From positions 62,001-126,000 of the forward strand of contig QAOA01003602.1 in NCBI GenBank assembly GCA_003255065.1: a stretch of DNA of 64,000 nucleotides, given 5' to 3'. Position 1 is the stretch's first letter, and the number at the start of each line of letters is the position of its first letter. The notes beneath the pieces were generated by a model, which was given only the letters and a program-made list of their open reading frames with translations, was not told the DNA's origin and searched no databases. The stretch comes from Cercis canadensis. Taxonomy: Eukaryota; Streptophyta; Magnoliopsida; Fabales; Fabaceae. Made by a program: the position numbers and the translations under genes. Shown in pieces: positions 1 through 12,729 of the stretch.

Positions 1-1859
1 AGTTTTTTGGGGAGTCACTATATCTGGTCTGAGACCCTGTTTTGGTTCATCTCTATTACTAACTCAGATATTTTTCTGGTGAATTACTGTTTCTGGGTCA
101 GGACAGTTTCCTGGTGAGTCACTATATCTGGTCTAAAACCCTGTTTCGGTTCATCCCTGTTTCTGACTTAGATATTTTTCTTGTTTTTCCACGTATCTAT
201 GACGGGACAGTTTCCTGGTAAGTCACTACATCTGGTCCAGGACCCTGTTTCATTTTATCCCTGTTTCTGACTCAGATAATTTTCTCGTGTTTCCCTATAT
301 CTGGGATGGGATAGTTTCCTAGTGAGTCACTATATCTGGTCTGAGACCCTATTTCAGTTCATCCCTGTTTTTCTTGTGTTTTGCTGTATCAGGGACGGGA
401 TAGTTTCTTTGTGGGTCACTATATCTGGTCCGGGACCTTGTTTCGGTTCATCTCTGTTACTAACTCAGATATTTTTCTGGTGAATCACTGTTTCTGGGTC
501 AGGACAGTTTCCTGGTGAGTCACTATATCTGGTCTGAGACCCTGTTTCGGTTCATCCCTGTTTTTGACTTAGATACTTTTCTTGTTTTTCCATGTATCTG
601 TGACGGGACAGTTTCCTGGTGAGTCACTACACCTGGTCTAGGAACTTGTTTCGGTTCATCCCTTTTTCTGCCTCGGATATTTTTCTCGTGTTTCCCTCTA
701 TTTGGGAATGGACACTTTCCTGGTGAGTCACTATATCTGGACCGGGACCCTGTTTCGGTTCATCCCTGTTACTGGCTTAGATATTTTTCTTGTGGATCAC
801 TGTTTATGGGAAGGGACAGCTTCCTTGTGAGTCACTACATCTGGTCCAAGACCCTGTTTTGGTTCATCCCTGTTTCTGACTAAGATATTTTTCTCGTGTT
901 TCCCTATATCTAGGATTGGACAGTTTCCTGGTGAGTCACTATATTTGGTCTGATACCCTGTTTTAGTTCATCCCTGCTTCTGACTTGGTTATTTTTCTTG
1001 TGTTTCGCTGTATCTGGGACGGGATAGTTTCCTGGTGAGTCACTATATCTGATCCGGGACCCTGTTTCGGTTCATCCCTGTTACTGACTTGGATATTTTT
1101 CTGGTGAATCACTGTTTCTGGGACGGAACAGTTTCCTGGTGAGTCACTATATCTGACCTGGGACCCTGTTTCGGTTCATCCCTGTTACTGACTCAGATAT
1201 TTTTCTTGTGGATCTTTGTTTCTGGGACGGGACAGTTTCCTGGTGAGTCACTACATCTGGTCTAGGAACTTGTTTCGGTTCATCCCTTTTTCTGACTCGG
1301 ATATTTCTCTCGTGTTTCCCTATATCTGGGAATGGACAGTTTCCTGGTGAGTCACTATATCTGGACCAGGACCCTGTTTCGGTTCATCCCTGCTTCTGAC
1401 TTGGATATTTTTATCGTGTTTTCCTGTATCTGGGACTAGAGAGTTTCCTGGTGAATCACTATATCTGGACCGAGACCCTGTTTCGGTTCATCCCTGTTAC
1501 TGACTCATATATTTTTCTTGTGGATCACTGTTTCTGGGACGGGACAGCTTCCTGTTGAGTCACTACATCTGGTCTAGGACCCTGTTTTGGTTCATCCCTG
1601 TTTCTGACTCAGATATTTTTCTCGTGTTTCCCTATATCTAGGATTGGACAGTTTCGTAGTGAGTCACTATATTTGGTCTGATACCCTGTTTCATTTCATC
1701 CCTGCTTCTGACTTGGTTATTTTTCTTGTGTTTCGCTGTATCTGGGACGGGATAGTTTCCTGGTGAGTCACTATATCTGATCCGGGACCCTGTTTCGGTT
1801 CATCCTTGTTTCGGATTCAAATATTTTTCTTGTTTGTCCCTGTATCTGTGACGGGACAG

Positions 1860-4800
1860 TTTCCTGGTGAGTCACTATATTTGGATTGGCACCCTGTTTC
1901 GGTTCATCCCTGTTACTGACTCAGATATTTTTCTGGTGAATCACTGTTTCTGGGACGGGACAGTTTCCTGCTGAGTCACTATATCTAGTCCGGGACCTTG
2001 TTTCGGTTCATCCCTGTTTCTAACTCAAATATTTTTTTGGTGAATCACTGTTTCTGGGTCAGGACAGTTTCCTTGTGAGTCACTATATCTGGTCTGAGAC
2101 CCTGTTTTGGTTCATCCCTGTTTCTGACTCATATATTTTTCTTGTTTTTCCCTGTATCTGTGACGGGACAGTTTCCTGGTGAGGCACTACATCTGGTCTA
2201 GGAACTTGTTTCGGTTGATACCTTTTTCTGACTCGGATATTTTTCTAGCGTTTCTCTGTATCTGGGAATGGACAGTTTCCTGGTAAGTCCATATATCTGG
2301 ACCGGGACCCTGTTTCGGTTCTTCCCTGTTTCTGACTCGGTTATGTTTTTTGTGGATCACTGTTTCTGAGACGGGACAGCTTCCTGGTGAGTCACTACAT
2401 CTGGTCCAGGACCCTGTTTCGGTTTATCCTTGTTTCTGACTCAAATATTTTTCTCGTGTTTCCCTGTATCTAGGATTGGACAGTTTCCTGGTGAAAAACT
2501 ATATTTTGTCTGATACCCTGTTTCGGTTCATCCCTGCTTCTGACTCGGTTATTTTTCTTGTGTTTCGCACTATCCGGGACGGGATAGTTTCCTGGTGAGT
2601 CACTATATCTGGTCCGGGACTCTGTTTTGGTTCATCCTTGTTACTAACTCAGATATTTTTCTGGTGAATCACTGTTTGTGGGTCGAGACAGTTTCCTAGT
2701 GAGTCACTATATCTGGTGTGAAACACTGTTTCGGTTAATCCCTGTTTCTGACTCGGTAATTTTTCTTGTTTTTCCCTGTATCTGTGACGGGACAGTTTCC
2801 TGGTGAGTCACTATATCTGGATTGGGACCCTATTTCGGTTCATCCCTGTTACTGACTCAGATATTTTTCTGGTGAATCACTGTTTCTAGGACGGGACAGT
2901 TTGCTGGTGAGTCACAATATCTGGTCTGAGACCTTGTTTCGGTTCATCCCTGTTACTAACTCATATATTTTTTCTGGTGAATCACTGTTTCTGGGTCAGG
3001 ACAGTTTCCTGGTGAGTCACTATATCAGGTCTGAGACCCTGTTTCGGTTCATCCCTGTTTCTGACTCAGATATTTTTCTTGTTTTTCCCTGTATCTGTGA
3101 CGGGACAGTTTCCTGGTGAGGCAATACATCTGGTCTAGGAACTTGTTTCGGTTCATCCCTTTTTCATACCCGGATATTTTTCTAGTGTTTCTCTGTATCT
3201 GGGAATGGACAGTTTCCTGGTGAGTCACTATATCTGGACCGGGACCTTGTTTCGCTTCTTCCCTGTTTCTGACTCCGTTATTTTTCTTGCGGATCACTGT
3301 TTCTGGGACGGGACAGCTTCCTGGTGAGTCACTACATCTGGTCCAGGACCTTGTTTCGGTTTATCCCTGTTTCTGACTCAGATATTTTTCTCGTGTTTCC
3401 CTGTATCTGGGATTAGACAGTTTCCTGGTGAGTCACTATGTTTTGTCTGATACCCTGTTTCGGTTCATCCCTGCTTCTGACTCGGTTATTTTTCTTGTGT
3501 TTTGCTGTATCAGGAACGGGATAGTTTCCTGGTGAGTCACTATATCTGGTCCGGGACCCTGTTTCGGTTCATCCCTGTTAGTAACTCAGATATTTTTCTT
3601 GTGAATCACTGTTTCTGGGTCAGGACAGTTTCCTGGTCAATCACTGGATATGGTCTGAGACCCTGTTTCGGTTCATCCCTGTTACTGACTAGGATATTTT
3701 TCTTGTTTTTCTCTGTATCTGTGACGGGACAGTTTCCTGGTGAGTCACTATATTTGGATTGGCACCCTGTTTCGGTTCATCCCTGTTACTGACTCAGATA
3801 TTTTTCTGGTGAATCACTGTTTCTGGGACGGGACAGTTTCCTGCTGAGTCACTATATCTAGTCCGGGACCTTGTTTCGGTTCATCCCTGTTTCTAACTCA
3901 AATATTTTTTTGGTGAATCACTGTTTCTGGGTCAGGACAGTTTCCTTGTGAGTCACTATATCTGGTCTGAGACCCTGTTTTGGTTCATCCCTGTTTCTGA
4001 CTCATATATTTTTCTTGTTTTTCCCTGTATCTGTGACGGGACAGTTTCCTGGTGAGGCACTACATCTGGTCTAGGAACTTGTTTCGGTTGATACCTTTTT
4101 CTGACTCGGATATTTTTCTAGTGTTTCTCTGTATCTGGGAATGGACAGTTTCCTGGTAAGTCCATATATCTGGACCGGGACCCTGTTTCGGTTCTTCCCT
4201 GTTTCTGACTTAGTTATGTTTTTTGTGGATCACTGTTTCTGAGACGGGACAGCTTTCTGGTGAGTCACTACATCTGGTCCAGGACCCTGTTTCGGTTTAT
4301 CCCTGTTTCTGACTCAAATATTTTTCTCGTGTTTCCCTGTATCTAGGACTGGACAGTTTCCTGGTGAAAAACTATATTTTTTCTAATACCCTGTTTGGAT
4401 TATTTTTCTTGTGTTTCGCTGTATCCGGGACAGGATAGTTTCCTGGTGAGTCACTATATCTGGTCCGGGACTCTGTTTCGGTTCATCCCTGTTACTAACT
4501 CAGATATTTTTTTGGTGAATCACTGTTTCTGGGTCGGGACAGTTTCCTAGTGAGTCACTATATCTGGTGTGAAACACTGTTTCGGTTAATCCCTGTTTCT
4601 GACTCGGTAATTTTTCTTGTTTTTCCCTGTATCTGTGACGGGACAGTTTCCTGGTGAGTCACTATATCTGGATTGGGACCCTGTTTCGGTTCATCCCTGT
4701 TACTGTCTCAGATATTTTTCTGGTGAATCACTGTTTCTAGGACGGGACAGTTTGTTGGTGAGTCGTAATATCTGGTCTGAGACCTTGTTTCGGTTCATCC
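1860..4800 (+). repeat. 18-monomer duplication (1,873-bp shift)
   Basis: About 1.07 kb starting near 1860 recurs near 3733 with a shift of 1,873 bp (18 x 104 + 1). Landmarks include the unusual TTTCCTGCTGAGTCAC (1964 and 3837) and GGTGAAAAACTATATTTT (about 2489 and 4362). The downstream copy has lost part of a monomer near 4390. The match then resumes until about 4790. Confidence 0.8.
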
Positions 4801-7800
4801 CTGTTTCTGACTAGGATATTTTTCTTGTTTTTCCCTGTATCTGTGACGGGACAGTTTCTTGGTGAGTCACTAAATCTGGATTGGGACCATGTTTCGGTTC
4901 ATCCCTGTTACTGAGTCAGACATTTTTCTTGTGAATCACTGTTTCTTTGGCGGGACAGTTTCCTGGTGAGTCACTATATCTAGTCTAAAACCCTGTTTCG
5001 GTTCATCCCTGTTTCTGACTTAGATATTTTTCTCGTGTTTCCCTATATCTAGGATTGGACAGTTTCCTGGTAAGTCACTATATTTGGTCTGATACCCTGT
5101 TTCGGTTCATCCCTGCTTCTGACTCGGTTATTTTTCTTGTGTTTCCTGGTGAGTCACTATATCTGGTCCGGGACCTTGTTTCGGTTCATCCCTGTTACTA
5201 ACTCAGATATTTTTCTGGTGAATCACTGTTTCTGGGTCAGGACAGTTTCCTGGTGAGTCACTATATATGGTCTGAGACCCTGTTTCGGTTCATCCCTGTT
5301 TCTGACTCAAATATTTTTTTTGTTTTTCCCTGTATCTGTGACGAGACAGTTTCCTGGTGAGGCACTACATCTGGTCTAGGAATTTGTTTCGGTTCATCCC
5401 TTTTTCGTACCCGGATATTTTTCTAGTGTTTCTCTGTATTTGGGAATGGACAGTTTCCTGGTGAGTCACTATATCTGGACCGGGACCCTGTTTCGCTTCT
5501 TCCCTGTTTCTGACTCCGTTATTTTTCTTGTGGATCACTTTTTCTGGGAAGGGACAGCTTCCTGGTGAGTCACTACATCTGGTCCAGGACTCTGTTTCGG
5601 TTCATCCCTGTTACTGACTCAGATATTTTTCTGGTGAATCACTGTTTCTGGGTCGGGAAAGTTTCCTAGTGAGTCACTATATCTGGTGTGAGACACTGTT
5701 TCGGTTAATCCCTTTTTCTGACTCGGTAATTTTTCTTGTTTTTCCCTGCATCTGTGACGGGACAGTTTCCTGGTAAGTCACTATATCTGGATTGGGACCC
5801 TGTTTTGGTTCATCCCTTTTACTGACACAGATATTTTTCTGGTGAATCACTGTTTCTGGGACGGGACAGTTTCCTAATGAGTCACTATATCTGGTGTGAC
5901 ACCCTGTTTCGATTAATCAATGTTTCTGACTCGGTAATTTTTCTTGTTTTTCCCTGTATCTGTGACGGGACAGTTTCCTGGTGAGTCACTATATCTGCTC
6001 TGAGACCCTATTTCGATCCATCCCTTTTTCTGAGTCAGATATTTTTCTTGTTTTTCCCTTTATCTGTGACGGGACAGTTTCCTGGTGAGTCACTACATCT
6101 GGTCCAGGACCCTGTTTCGGTTCATCCCAATTTTTGACTCGGATATTTTTCTCGTGTTTCCCTGAATATGGGTTTGGACAATTTCCTGGTGAGTCACTAT
6201 ATCTGGACCGGGACCCTGTTTCGGTTCATCTCTGTTTCTGACTCGGTTATTTTTCTTGTGCTTCCCTGTAAATGTGACGGGACAGTTTCCTGGTGAGTCA
6301 CTACATCTGCTCAAGCACCCTGTTCCGGTTCATCCCTATTTCTGACTCGGATATTTTTCTTGTGTTTCCCTGTATCTGAGTCTGGACAATTTCCTGGTGA
6401 GTCACTATATCTGGACCGGGACCCTGTTTCAGTTCATCTTTGTTTCTGCCTCGATTATTTTTTTGTGCTTCCCTTTAAATGTGACGGGACAGTTTCCTGG
6501 TGAGTCACTACATCTGGTCCAGGACCTTGTTTCGGTTCATCCCTGTTTCTGACTCAGATATTTATCTCGTGTTTCCTTGTATCTGGGATTGGATAATTTC
6601 CTGGTGAGTCACTATATTTGGTCTGATACCGTGTTTCGGTTCATCCCTGCTTCTGACTAGGTTATTTTTTTTGTGTTTCGCTGTGTCTGGGACGGGATAG
6701 TTTCCTGGTGAGTCACTATATCAGATCCGGGACCCTGTTTCGGTTCATCCCTGTTACTGACTCAGATATTTTTCATGTGAATCACTGTTTCTGCGACGGG
6801 ACAGTTTCCTGGTGAGTCACTATATCTGGATTGGGACCCTGTTTCTGACTTCGATATTTTTCTCGTATTTTCCTGTATCTGGGACTAGACAGTTTCCTGG
6901 TGAATCACTATATCTGGACTGGGACCCTGTTTCAGTTCATCCCTGTTACTGACTCAGATATTTTTCTTGTGGATCACTGTTTCTAGGACGGGACATATTC
7001 CTAGTGAGTCATTATATCTAGTCTGAAACCTTGTTTCGGTTCATCCCTGTTTCTGACTCGGTTATTTTTCTTGTGTTTCGCTGTATCTGGGACGGGATAG
7101 TTTCCTTCTGAGTCACTACATCTGGTCCAGTACCCAGTTTCGGTTCATCCCTGTTTCTGACTGAGATATTTTTCTCATGTTTCCCTGTATCTGGGATTGG
7201 ACAGTTTCCTGGTGAATAACTATATTTTGTCTGATACCCTGTTTCGGTTAATCCCTACTTCTGATTGGGTTATTTTTCTTGTGTTTCGTTGTATCCGGGA
7301 TGGGATAGTTTCCTGGTGTGTCACTATTTCTGGTCCGAGACTCTGTTTCCGTTCATCCTTGTTACTGACTCAGATATTTTTCGGGTGAATCACTGTTTCT
7401 GGGATGGGACAGTTTCTTGGTTAGTCATTGGATCTGGTCTGAGACCCTGTTTCGGTTCATCCCTGTTTCTGACTTAGATATTTTTCTTGTTTTTCCCTGT
7501 AACTGTGACTGGACAATTTCCTTGTGAGTCACTATATCTGCACCGGGACCCTGTTTCGGTTCATCCCTGTTTCTGACTCGGTTATTTTTCTTGTGTTTCG
7601 CTGTATCTGAGACGGGATAGTTTCCTGGTGAGTCACTATATCTGGTCCGGGACTCTGTTTCGGTTCATCCTTGTTACTGACTCAGATATTTTTCTGGTGA
7701 ATCACTGTTTCTGGGACGGGACAGTTTCCTGTTGAGTCACTATATCTGGTCTGAGACCCTGTTTCGGTTCATCCCTGTTTCTGACTCGGATATTTTTCTT

Positions 7801-8140
7801 GTTTTTCCTTGTATCTGTGACGGGACAGTTTCCTGGTGAGTCACTACATCTGGTCGAGGAACTTATTTCGGTTCATCCCTTTTTTCTGACTCGGATAATT
7901 TTCTCGTGTTTCCCTGTATCTGGGAATGGACAGTTTCCTGGTGAGTCACTATATCTGGACCGGGACCCTGTTTCGGTTCATCCCTGTTACAGACTCAGAT
8001 ATTTTTCTTGTGGATCAGTGTTTCTGGGACGGGACAATTTCCTGGTGAGTCACTATATCTAGTCTGAAACCCTGTTTCGGTTCATCCCTGTTTCTGACTC
8101 AGATATTTTTCTCGTGTTTCCCTATATCTAGGATTGGACA

Positions 8141-8210
8141 GTTTCCTGGTGAGTCACTATTTTTGTCTGATACCCTGTTTCGGTTCATCCCTATATGTAG
8201 GATTGGACAG
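8141..8210 (+). repeat. Short satellite monomer (69 bp, one sub-repeat lost)
   Basis: Successive GTTTCCTGG anchors lie at 8141 and 8210, 69 bp apart instead of 104. The middle third of the monomer (the TCTGACTC...ATATTTTTCT part) is missing, so TTCATCCCT joins directly to ATATGTAGG. The loss equals one ~35-bp sub-repeat. Confidence 0.85.
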
Positions 8211-9715
8211 TTTCCTGGTGAGTCATTATGTTTTGTCTGATACCCTGTTTCGGTTCATCCTTGCTTCTGACTCGGTTATTTTTCTTGTGTTTTGCTGTAT
8301 CAGGGACGGGATAGTTTCCTGGTGAGTCACTATATCTGGTCTGGGACCCTGTTTCGGTTAATCCCTGTTAGTAACTCAGATATTTTTCTGGTGAATCACT
8401 GTTTCTGGGTCAGGACAGTTTCCTGGTCAATCACTGGATATGGTCTGAGACCGTGTTTCGGTTCATCCCTGTTTCTGACTCAGATATTTTTCTTGTTTTT
8501 CCCTGTATCTGTGATGGGACAGTTTGCTACTGAGTCACTACATCTGGTCTAGGAACTTGTTTCGGTTCATCCCTTTTTCTGACTCGGATATTTTTCTCGT
8601 GTTTCCCTGTATCTAGGAATGGACAGTTTCCTGGTCAGTCACTATATCTGGACTGGGACCCTGTTTCGGTTCATCCCTGTTACTGACTCAAATATTTTTC
8701 TTGTGGATCTCTGTTTCTGGGACGGGACAGTTTCCCGGTGAGTCACTATATCTGGTTTGAGACCCTGTTTCAGTTCATCCCTGTTTCTGACTTGGTTATT
8801 TTTCTTGTGTTTCCCTTTATCTAAGACTGGAATGTTTCTTGGTGAGTCACTATATCTGGACCAGGACCCTGTTTCGGTTCATCCCTGTTTCTGACTTGGA
8901 TATTTTTCTCGTGTTTTCCTGTATCTGGGACTAGACAGTTTCCTGGTGAATCACTATATCTGGACCGGGACCCTATTTCGGTTCATCCCTGTTACTGACT
9001 CAGATATTTTTCTTGTGGATCACTGTTTCTGGGACGGGATAGTTTCCTGGTGAGTCACTATATATAGTTTGAAACCTTGTTTTGGTTTATCGCTGTTTCT
9101 GACTCGGTTATTTATCTTATGTTTCGCTGTATCTGGGACGGGATTGTTTCCTTGTGAGTCACTACATCTGGTCCAGGACCCTGTTTCGGTTCATCACTGT
9201 TTCTGACTCAGATATTTTTCTCATGTTTCCTTGTATCTGGGATTGGACAGTTTCCTGGTGAATAACTATATTTTGTCTGATACCCTATTTCGGTTCATCC
9301 CTGCTTCTGACTCGGTTATTTAACTTATGTTTCGCTGTATCTCGGACGCGATAGTTTCCTAGTGAGTCACTGTATTTGGTCCGGGACTCTGTTTCGGTTC
9401 ATCCCTGTTACTGACTCAGATATTTTTCGGGTGAATCATTGTTTCTGGGACGGGACAGTTTCCTGGTGAGTCACTATATCTGGTCTGAGACCTTGTTTAG
9501 GTTCATCCCTGTTTCTGACTTAGATATTTTTTTTGTTTTTTCGTGTGACTGTGACTGGACAATTTCCTTGTGAGTCACTATATCTGGACCGGGACCCTTT
9601 TTCGGTTCAACCCATTTTTCTGACTCGGTTATTTTTCTTGTGTTTCGCTGTATCTGGGACAGGATAGTTTCCTGGTGAGTCACTATTTCTTGTCCGGGAC
9701 TCTGTTTCGGTTCAT

Positions 9716-9720
9716 CCTTG
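9716..9720. repeat. Left target-site duplication of solo LTR (CCTTG)
   Basis: The five bases CCTTG end the left satellite segment and recur exactly at 11148-11152 after the inserted element. Removing the element plus one copy restores an ordinary monomer reading TTCATCCTTG followed by TTACTAACTC, so the duplication arose by integration. Confidence 0.9.
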
Positions 9721-11147
9721 TGATGAGCTGCCGAGGCTCCTCAAATTAGTTAAGTTTAGGGTCGGTTACCTAGCTTTTTGCAGCAAGGGGTAGCCCTAAG
9801 TCGAACCTAAGGATTGTTCTATTTAGTGAATCATATGGAGAAGCATATAAACAGGGGGGTTGTGTTTGTTTCTGTGATTAACAAAAATTAATTGAAAGTG
9901 GTAGAGTTTTAAGAGAAAGCAACCAATCCAAGTCTTTACTAATTCTGATTTTGATTCATCCTTGATTTCCAAGGATCCACTTAATTATTAATCATGTTCT
10001 TGGCCTTTCAAACATATCAAGAAGCCTCTCAATGTTCTATGGATGTCTACTGGTTAAGCAACCAGAATTCGGTTCAACAAGGGACTAAATGAATTAAGCA
10101 AACATTCAAGTCCAGTTTAACCTAAGTCCTGAATCCAGCCAAGGTAATTAATCCGTCCAAGCTTAGAACCATTAATTAACCATACAATCCTCTTTTATCA
10201 CATGCAAACAGAATATGAACACATGAATAATCCAATCCGAATTAAGCAATTCAAACAGAATATTTCAGAGGATTGAAAGAACTTGATTAACAACTAAAAT
10301 GAAGAACAACAACACATAATCTCAAAATCAATAATCAGAATAGCAAAACCTGGATTGATATGATGGATTAGCCCTCCATGAACAAGAAGAGCTAAGTTCT
10401 TACAAAATATCTAAGAGAAAACTTAAGAGCTAAGGAAAGACTAGAAAGCTGTCTAAAATATCTAAAACTTGATAATGAATTTCGGCTGCCCCCCTCTTGC
10501 TGATATAGACCTCCAATTTTACATGCACACCCAAATTGCCCTTAGGGCACACTTGTATCCATGGGCCTTAGCTTCAATTGGGCTTTGGTTTGGGCCCATT
10601 TGGACTTGTCATGTGGAAGTTAGGCCCATTTAAGTGGCAGAAGGTGTCTGGAACCGTCAGCTAACTTGCACAGCAAATAAGACCATCTTCCACATAAAAT
10701 ATGGTGAACCGGTCTTCATATGAATTGAAGCTCTATCTGTTAGCTTTCCAATGGTACAAGTTTCAGGTCCATATGACATTCAAAACTCAAGTTATGACCC
10801 AAATACTGCATGTAGGTCAGGATCCTGCGACAGCATGTCTTCTCAGGTTTCCAGGCTGCATATGACCCTCTGAGCGTCCGAATTAGCTTTGGAGCCCTGA
10901 AAGAAAGTTGTATAAAATTCTCTCAGCTTTCCAACAAGGTATGACTCGGAATTTTTAGACATCCAGAACTCAAGATATGCCTGAAACACAGAGACAGCAT
11001 ATAATGCCCAGTATTGCTGGAAATTGCAATTAAGCATAAATGGATCCTAAGTCATGAAATGAGGTCTAAGTCTATGCAATTCAGCCCAAAAGAGGTTTAA
11101 AAGACTAAGTATGAGGAATAACTATTGTATAAAAAGTGTGTTCATCA
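9721..11147 (-). mobile_element. Solo LTR (1,427 bp) inserted in the satellite
   Basis: The inserted block is unlike the satellite. It begins TGATGA and ends TCATCA, a TG...CA terminus with a 6-bp inverted repeat, and is flanked by a perfect 5-bp duplication, the hallmark of LTR-retrotransposon integration. I see no second LTR copy inside it and no gag-pol frame, primer-binding site or polypurine tract, so it is best read as a solo LTR left by recombination between two LTRs. Minus orientation is inferred: on that strand a TATA-like TCTATATCAG lies near 10500-10510, and the end near 9721 reads like the 3' end of a plant Ty3/gypsy LTR. The superfamily is not proven. It carries no gene. Confidence 0.85.
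10742..11010. repeat. Diverged internal direct repeat within the solo LTR
   Basis: AGCTTTCCA at 10742-10750 recurs at 10925-10933, and AACTCAAG at 10784 recurs at 10967, both with a 183-bp shift. GACAGCAT at 10829 recurs at 10993 with a 164-bp shift. The three landmarks keep their order, which indicates an old partial tandem duplication within the LTR (probably its U3 part if the element is on the minus strand). Confidence 0.55.
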
Positions 11148-11152
11148 CCTTG
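11148..11152. repeat. Right target-site duplication of solo LTR (CCTTG)
   Basis: Exact copy of the CCTTG at 9716-9720, directly after the element's terminal CA. Satellite sequence resumes in the same phase. Confidence 0.9.
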
Positions 11153-12659
11153 TTACTAACTCAGATATTTTTCTGGTGAATCACTGTTTTTGGGACAGGA
11201 CAGTTTCCTGTTGAGTCACTATATCTGGTCTGAGACCCTGTTTCGGTTCATCCCTGTTTCTGACTCGGATATTTTTCTTGTTTTTCCCTGTATCTGTGAC
11301 GGGACAGTTTCCTGGTGAGTCACTATATTTGGATTGGCACCCTGTTTCGGTACATCCCTGTTACAGACTCTGATATTTTTCTGGTGAATCACTGTTTCTG
11401 GGACGGGACAGTTTCCTGGTGAGTCACTATATCTGGTCCGGGACCTTCTTTCGGTTCATCCCTGTTACTAACTCAGATATTTTTCTGGTGAATCACTGTT
11501 TCTGGGTCAGGACAGTTTCCTGGTGAGACACTATATCTGGTCTGAGACCCTGTCTCGGTTCATCCCTGTTTCTGACTCAGATATTTTTCTTGTTTTTCCC
11601 TGTATCTGTGAAGGGACAGTTTCCTGGTGAGGCACTACATCTGGTCTAGGAACATGTTTCGGTTGATACCTTTTTCTGACTCGGATATTTTTCTAGTGTT
11701 TCTCTGTATCTGGGAATGGACAGTTTCCTGGTGAGTTACTATATCTGGTCTGAGACCCTGTTTCGGTTCATCCCTGTTTCTAACTTAGATATTTTTCTTA
11801 TTTTTTCGTGTGACTGTGACTGGACAATTTCTTTGTGAGTCACTATATCTGGACCGGCACCCTGTTTCGGTTCAACCCATTTTTCTGACTCGGTTATTTT
11901 TCTTGTGAATCACTGTTTCTGGGACGGGACAGTTTCCTGGTGAGTCACAATATCTGGTCTAAAACCCTGTTTCGGTTCATCCCTGTTTCTAACTCAGATA
12001 TTTTTCTCGTGTTTCCCTATATCTAGGATTGGACAGTTTCCTGGTAAGTCACTATATTTGGTCTGATACCCTGTTTCGGTTCATCCCTGTTTCTGACTCA
12101 GATATTTTTCTTGTTTTTCCCTGTATCTGTGACGGGATAGTTTCCTGGAGAGGCACTACATCTGGTCTAGGAACTTGTTTCGGTTCATCCCTTTTTCGGA
12201 CTCGAATATTTTTCTAGTGTTTCTATGTATCTCGGAATGGACAGTTTCCTGGTGAGTCACTATATCTGGACCGGGACCCTGTTTCGGTTCTTCCCTGTTT
12301 CTGACTCCGTTATTTTTCTTGTGGATCACTGTTTCTGGGACGGGACAGCTTCCTGGTGAGTCATTACATCTGGTCCAGGACCCTGTTTTGGTTCATCCCT
12401 GTTTCTGACTCAGATATTTTTCTCGTGTTTCCCTATATCTAGGATTGGACAGTTTCCTTGTGAGTCACTATATTTGGTCTGATACCCTGTTTCGGTTCAT
12501 CCCTGCTTCTGACTCGGTTATTTTTCTTGTGTTTTGCTGTATCAGGGACGGGATAGTTTCCCGGTGAGTCACTATATCTGGTTAGGGACCTTGTTTCGGT
12601 TCATCCCTGTTACTAACTCTGATATTTTTCTGCTTAATCACTGTTTCTAGATCAGGACA

Positions 12660-12729
12660 GTTTCCTGGTGAGCCGCTATATCTGGTCTGAGACGCTGTTT
12701 CGGTTCATCCCTGTATCTGTGACGGGACA
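12660..12729 (+). repeat. Short satellite monomer (70 bp)
   Basis: GTTTCCTGG anchors lie at 12660 and 12730, so this monomer is 70 bp. TTCATCCCTG is joined to TATCTGTGAC, so exactly the middle sub-repeat is missing. The same junction lies in a local duplicate near 12980 and in the superblock copies at 22727-22796 and 32208-32277, so it was copied with the block. Confidence 0.85.

Larger units (their letters stand above)
1..9720 (+). repeat. 104-bp satellite array, left segment
   Basis: Head-to-tail tandem array with a strict 104-bp step: the anchor TTTCCTGGTGAGTCAC or a close variant occurs at 107, 211, 315 and so on. Every monomer has recognisable blocks in the same order: TATATCTGG, CCTGTTTCGGTTCATCC, TCTGACTC, ATATTTTTCT and GACAGTTTCC. 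No inversion was seen. Neighbouring monomers differ by several substitutions, and two main types alternate, one with TTTCCCTGTATCTG and one with GATCACTGTTTCTGGG before the GGGACAG block. The array continues past position 1. Satellite identity is certain from the periodicity; the family name is unknown to me. Confidence 0.98.
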
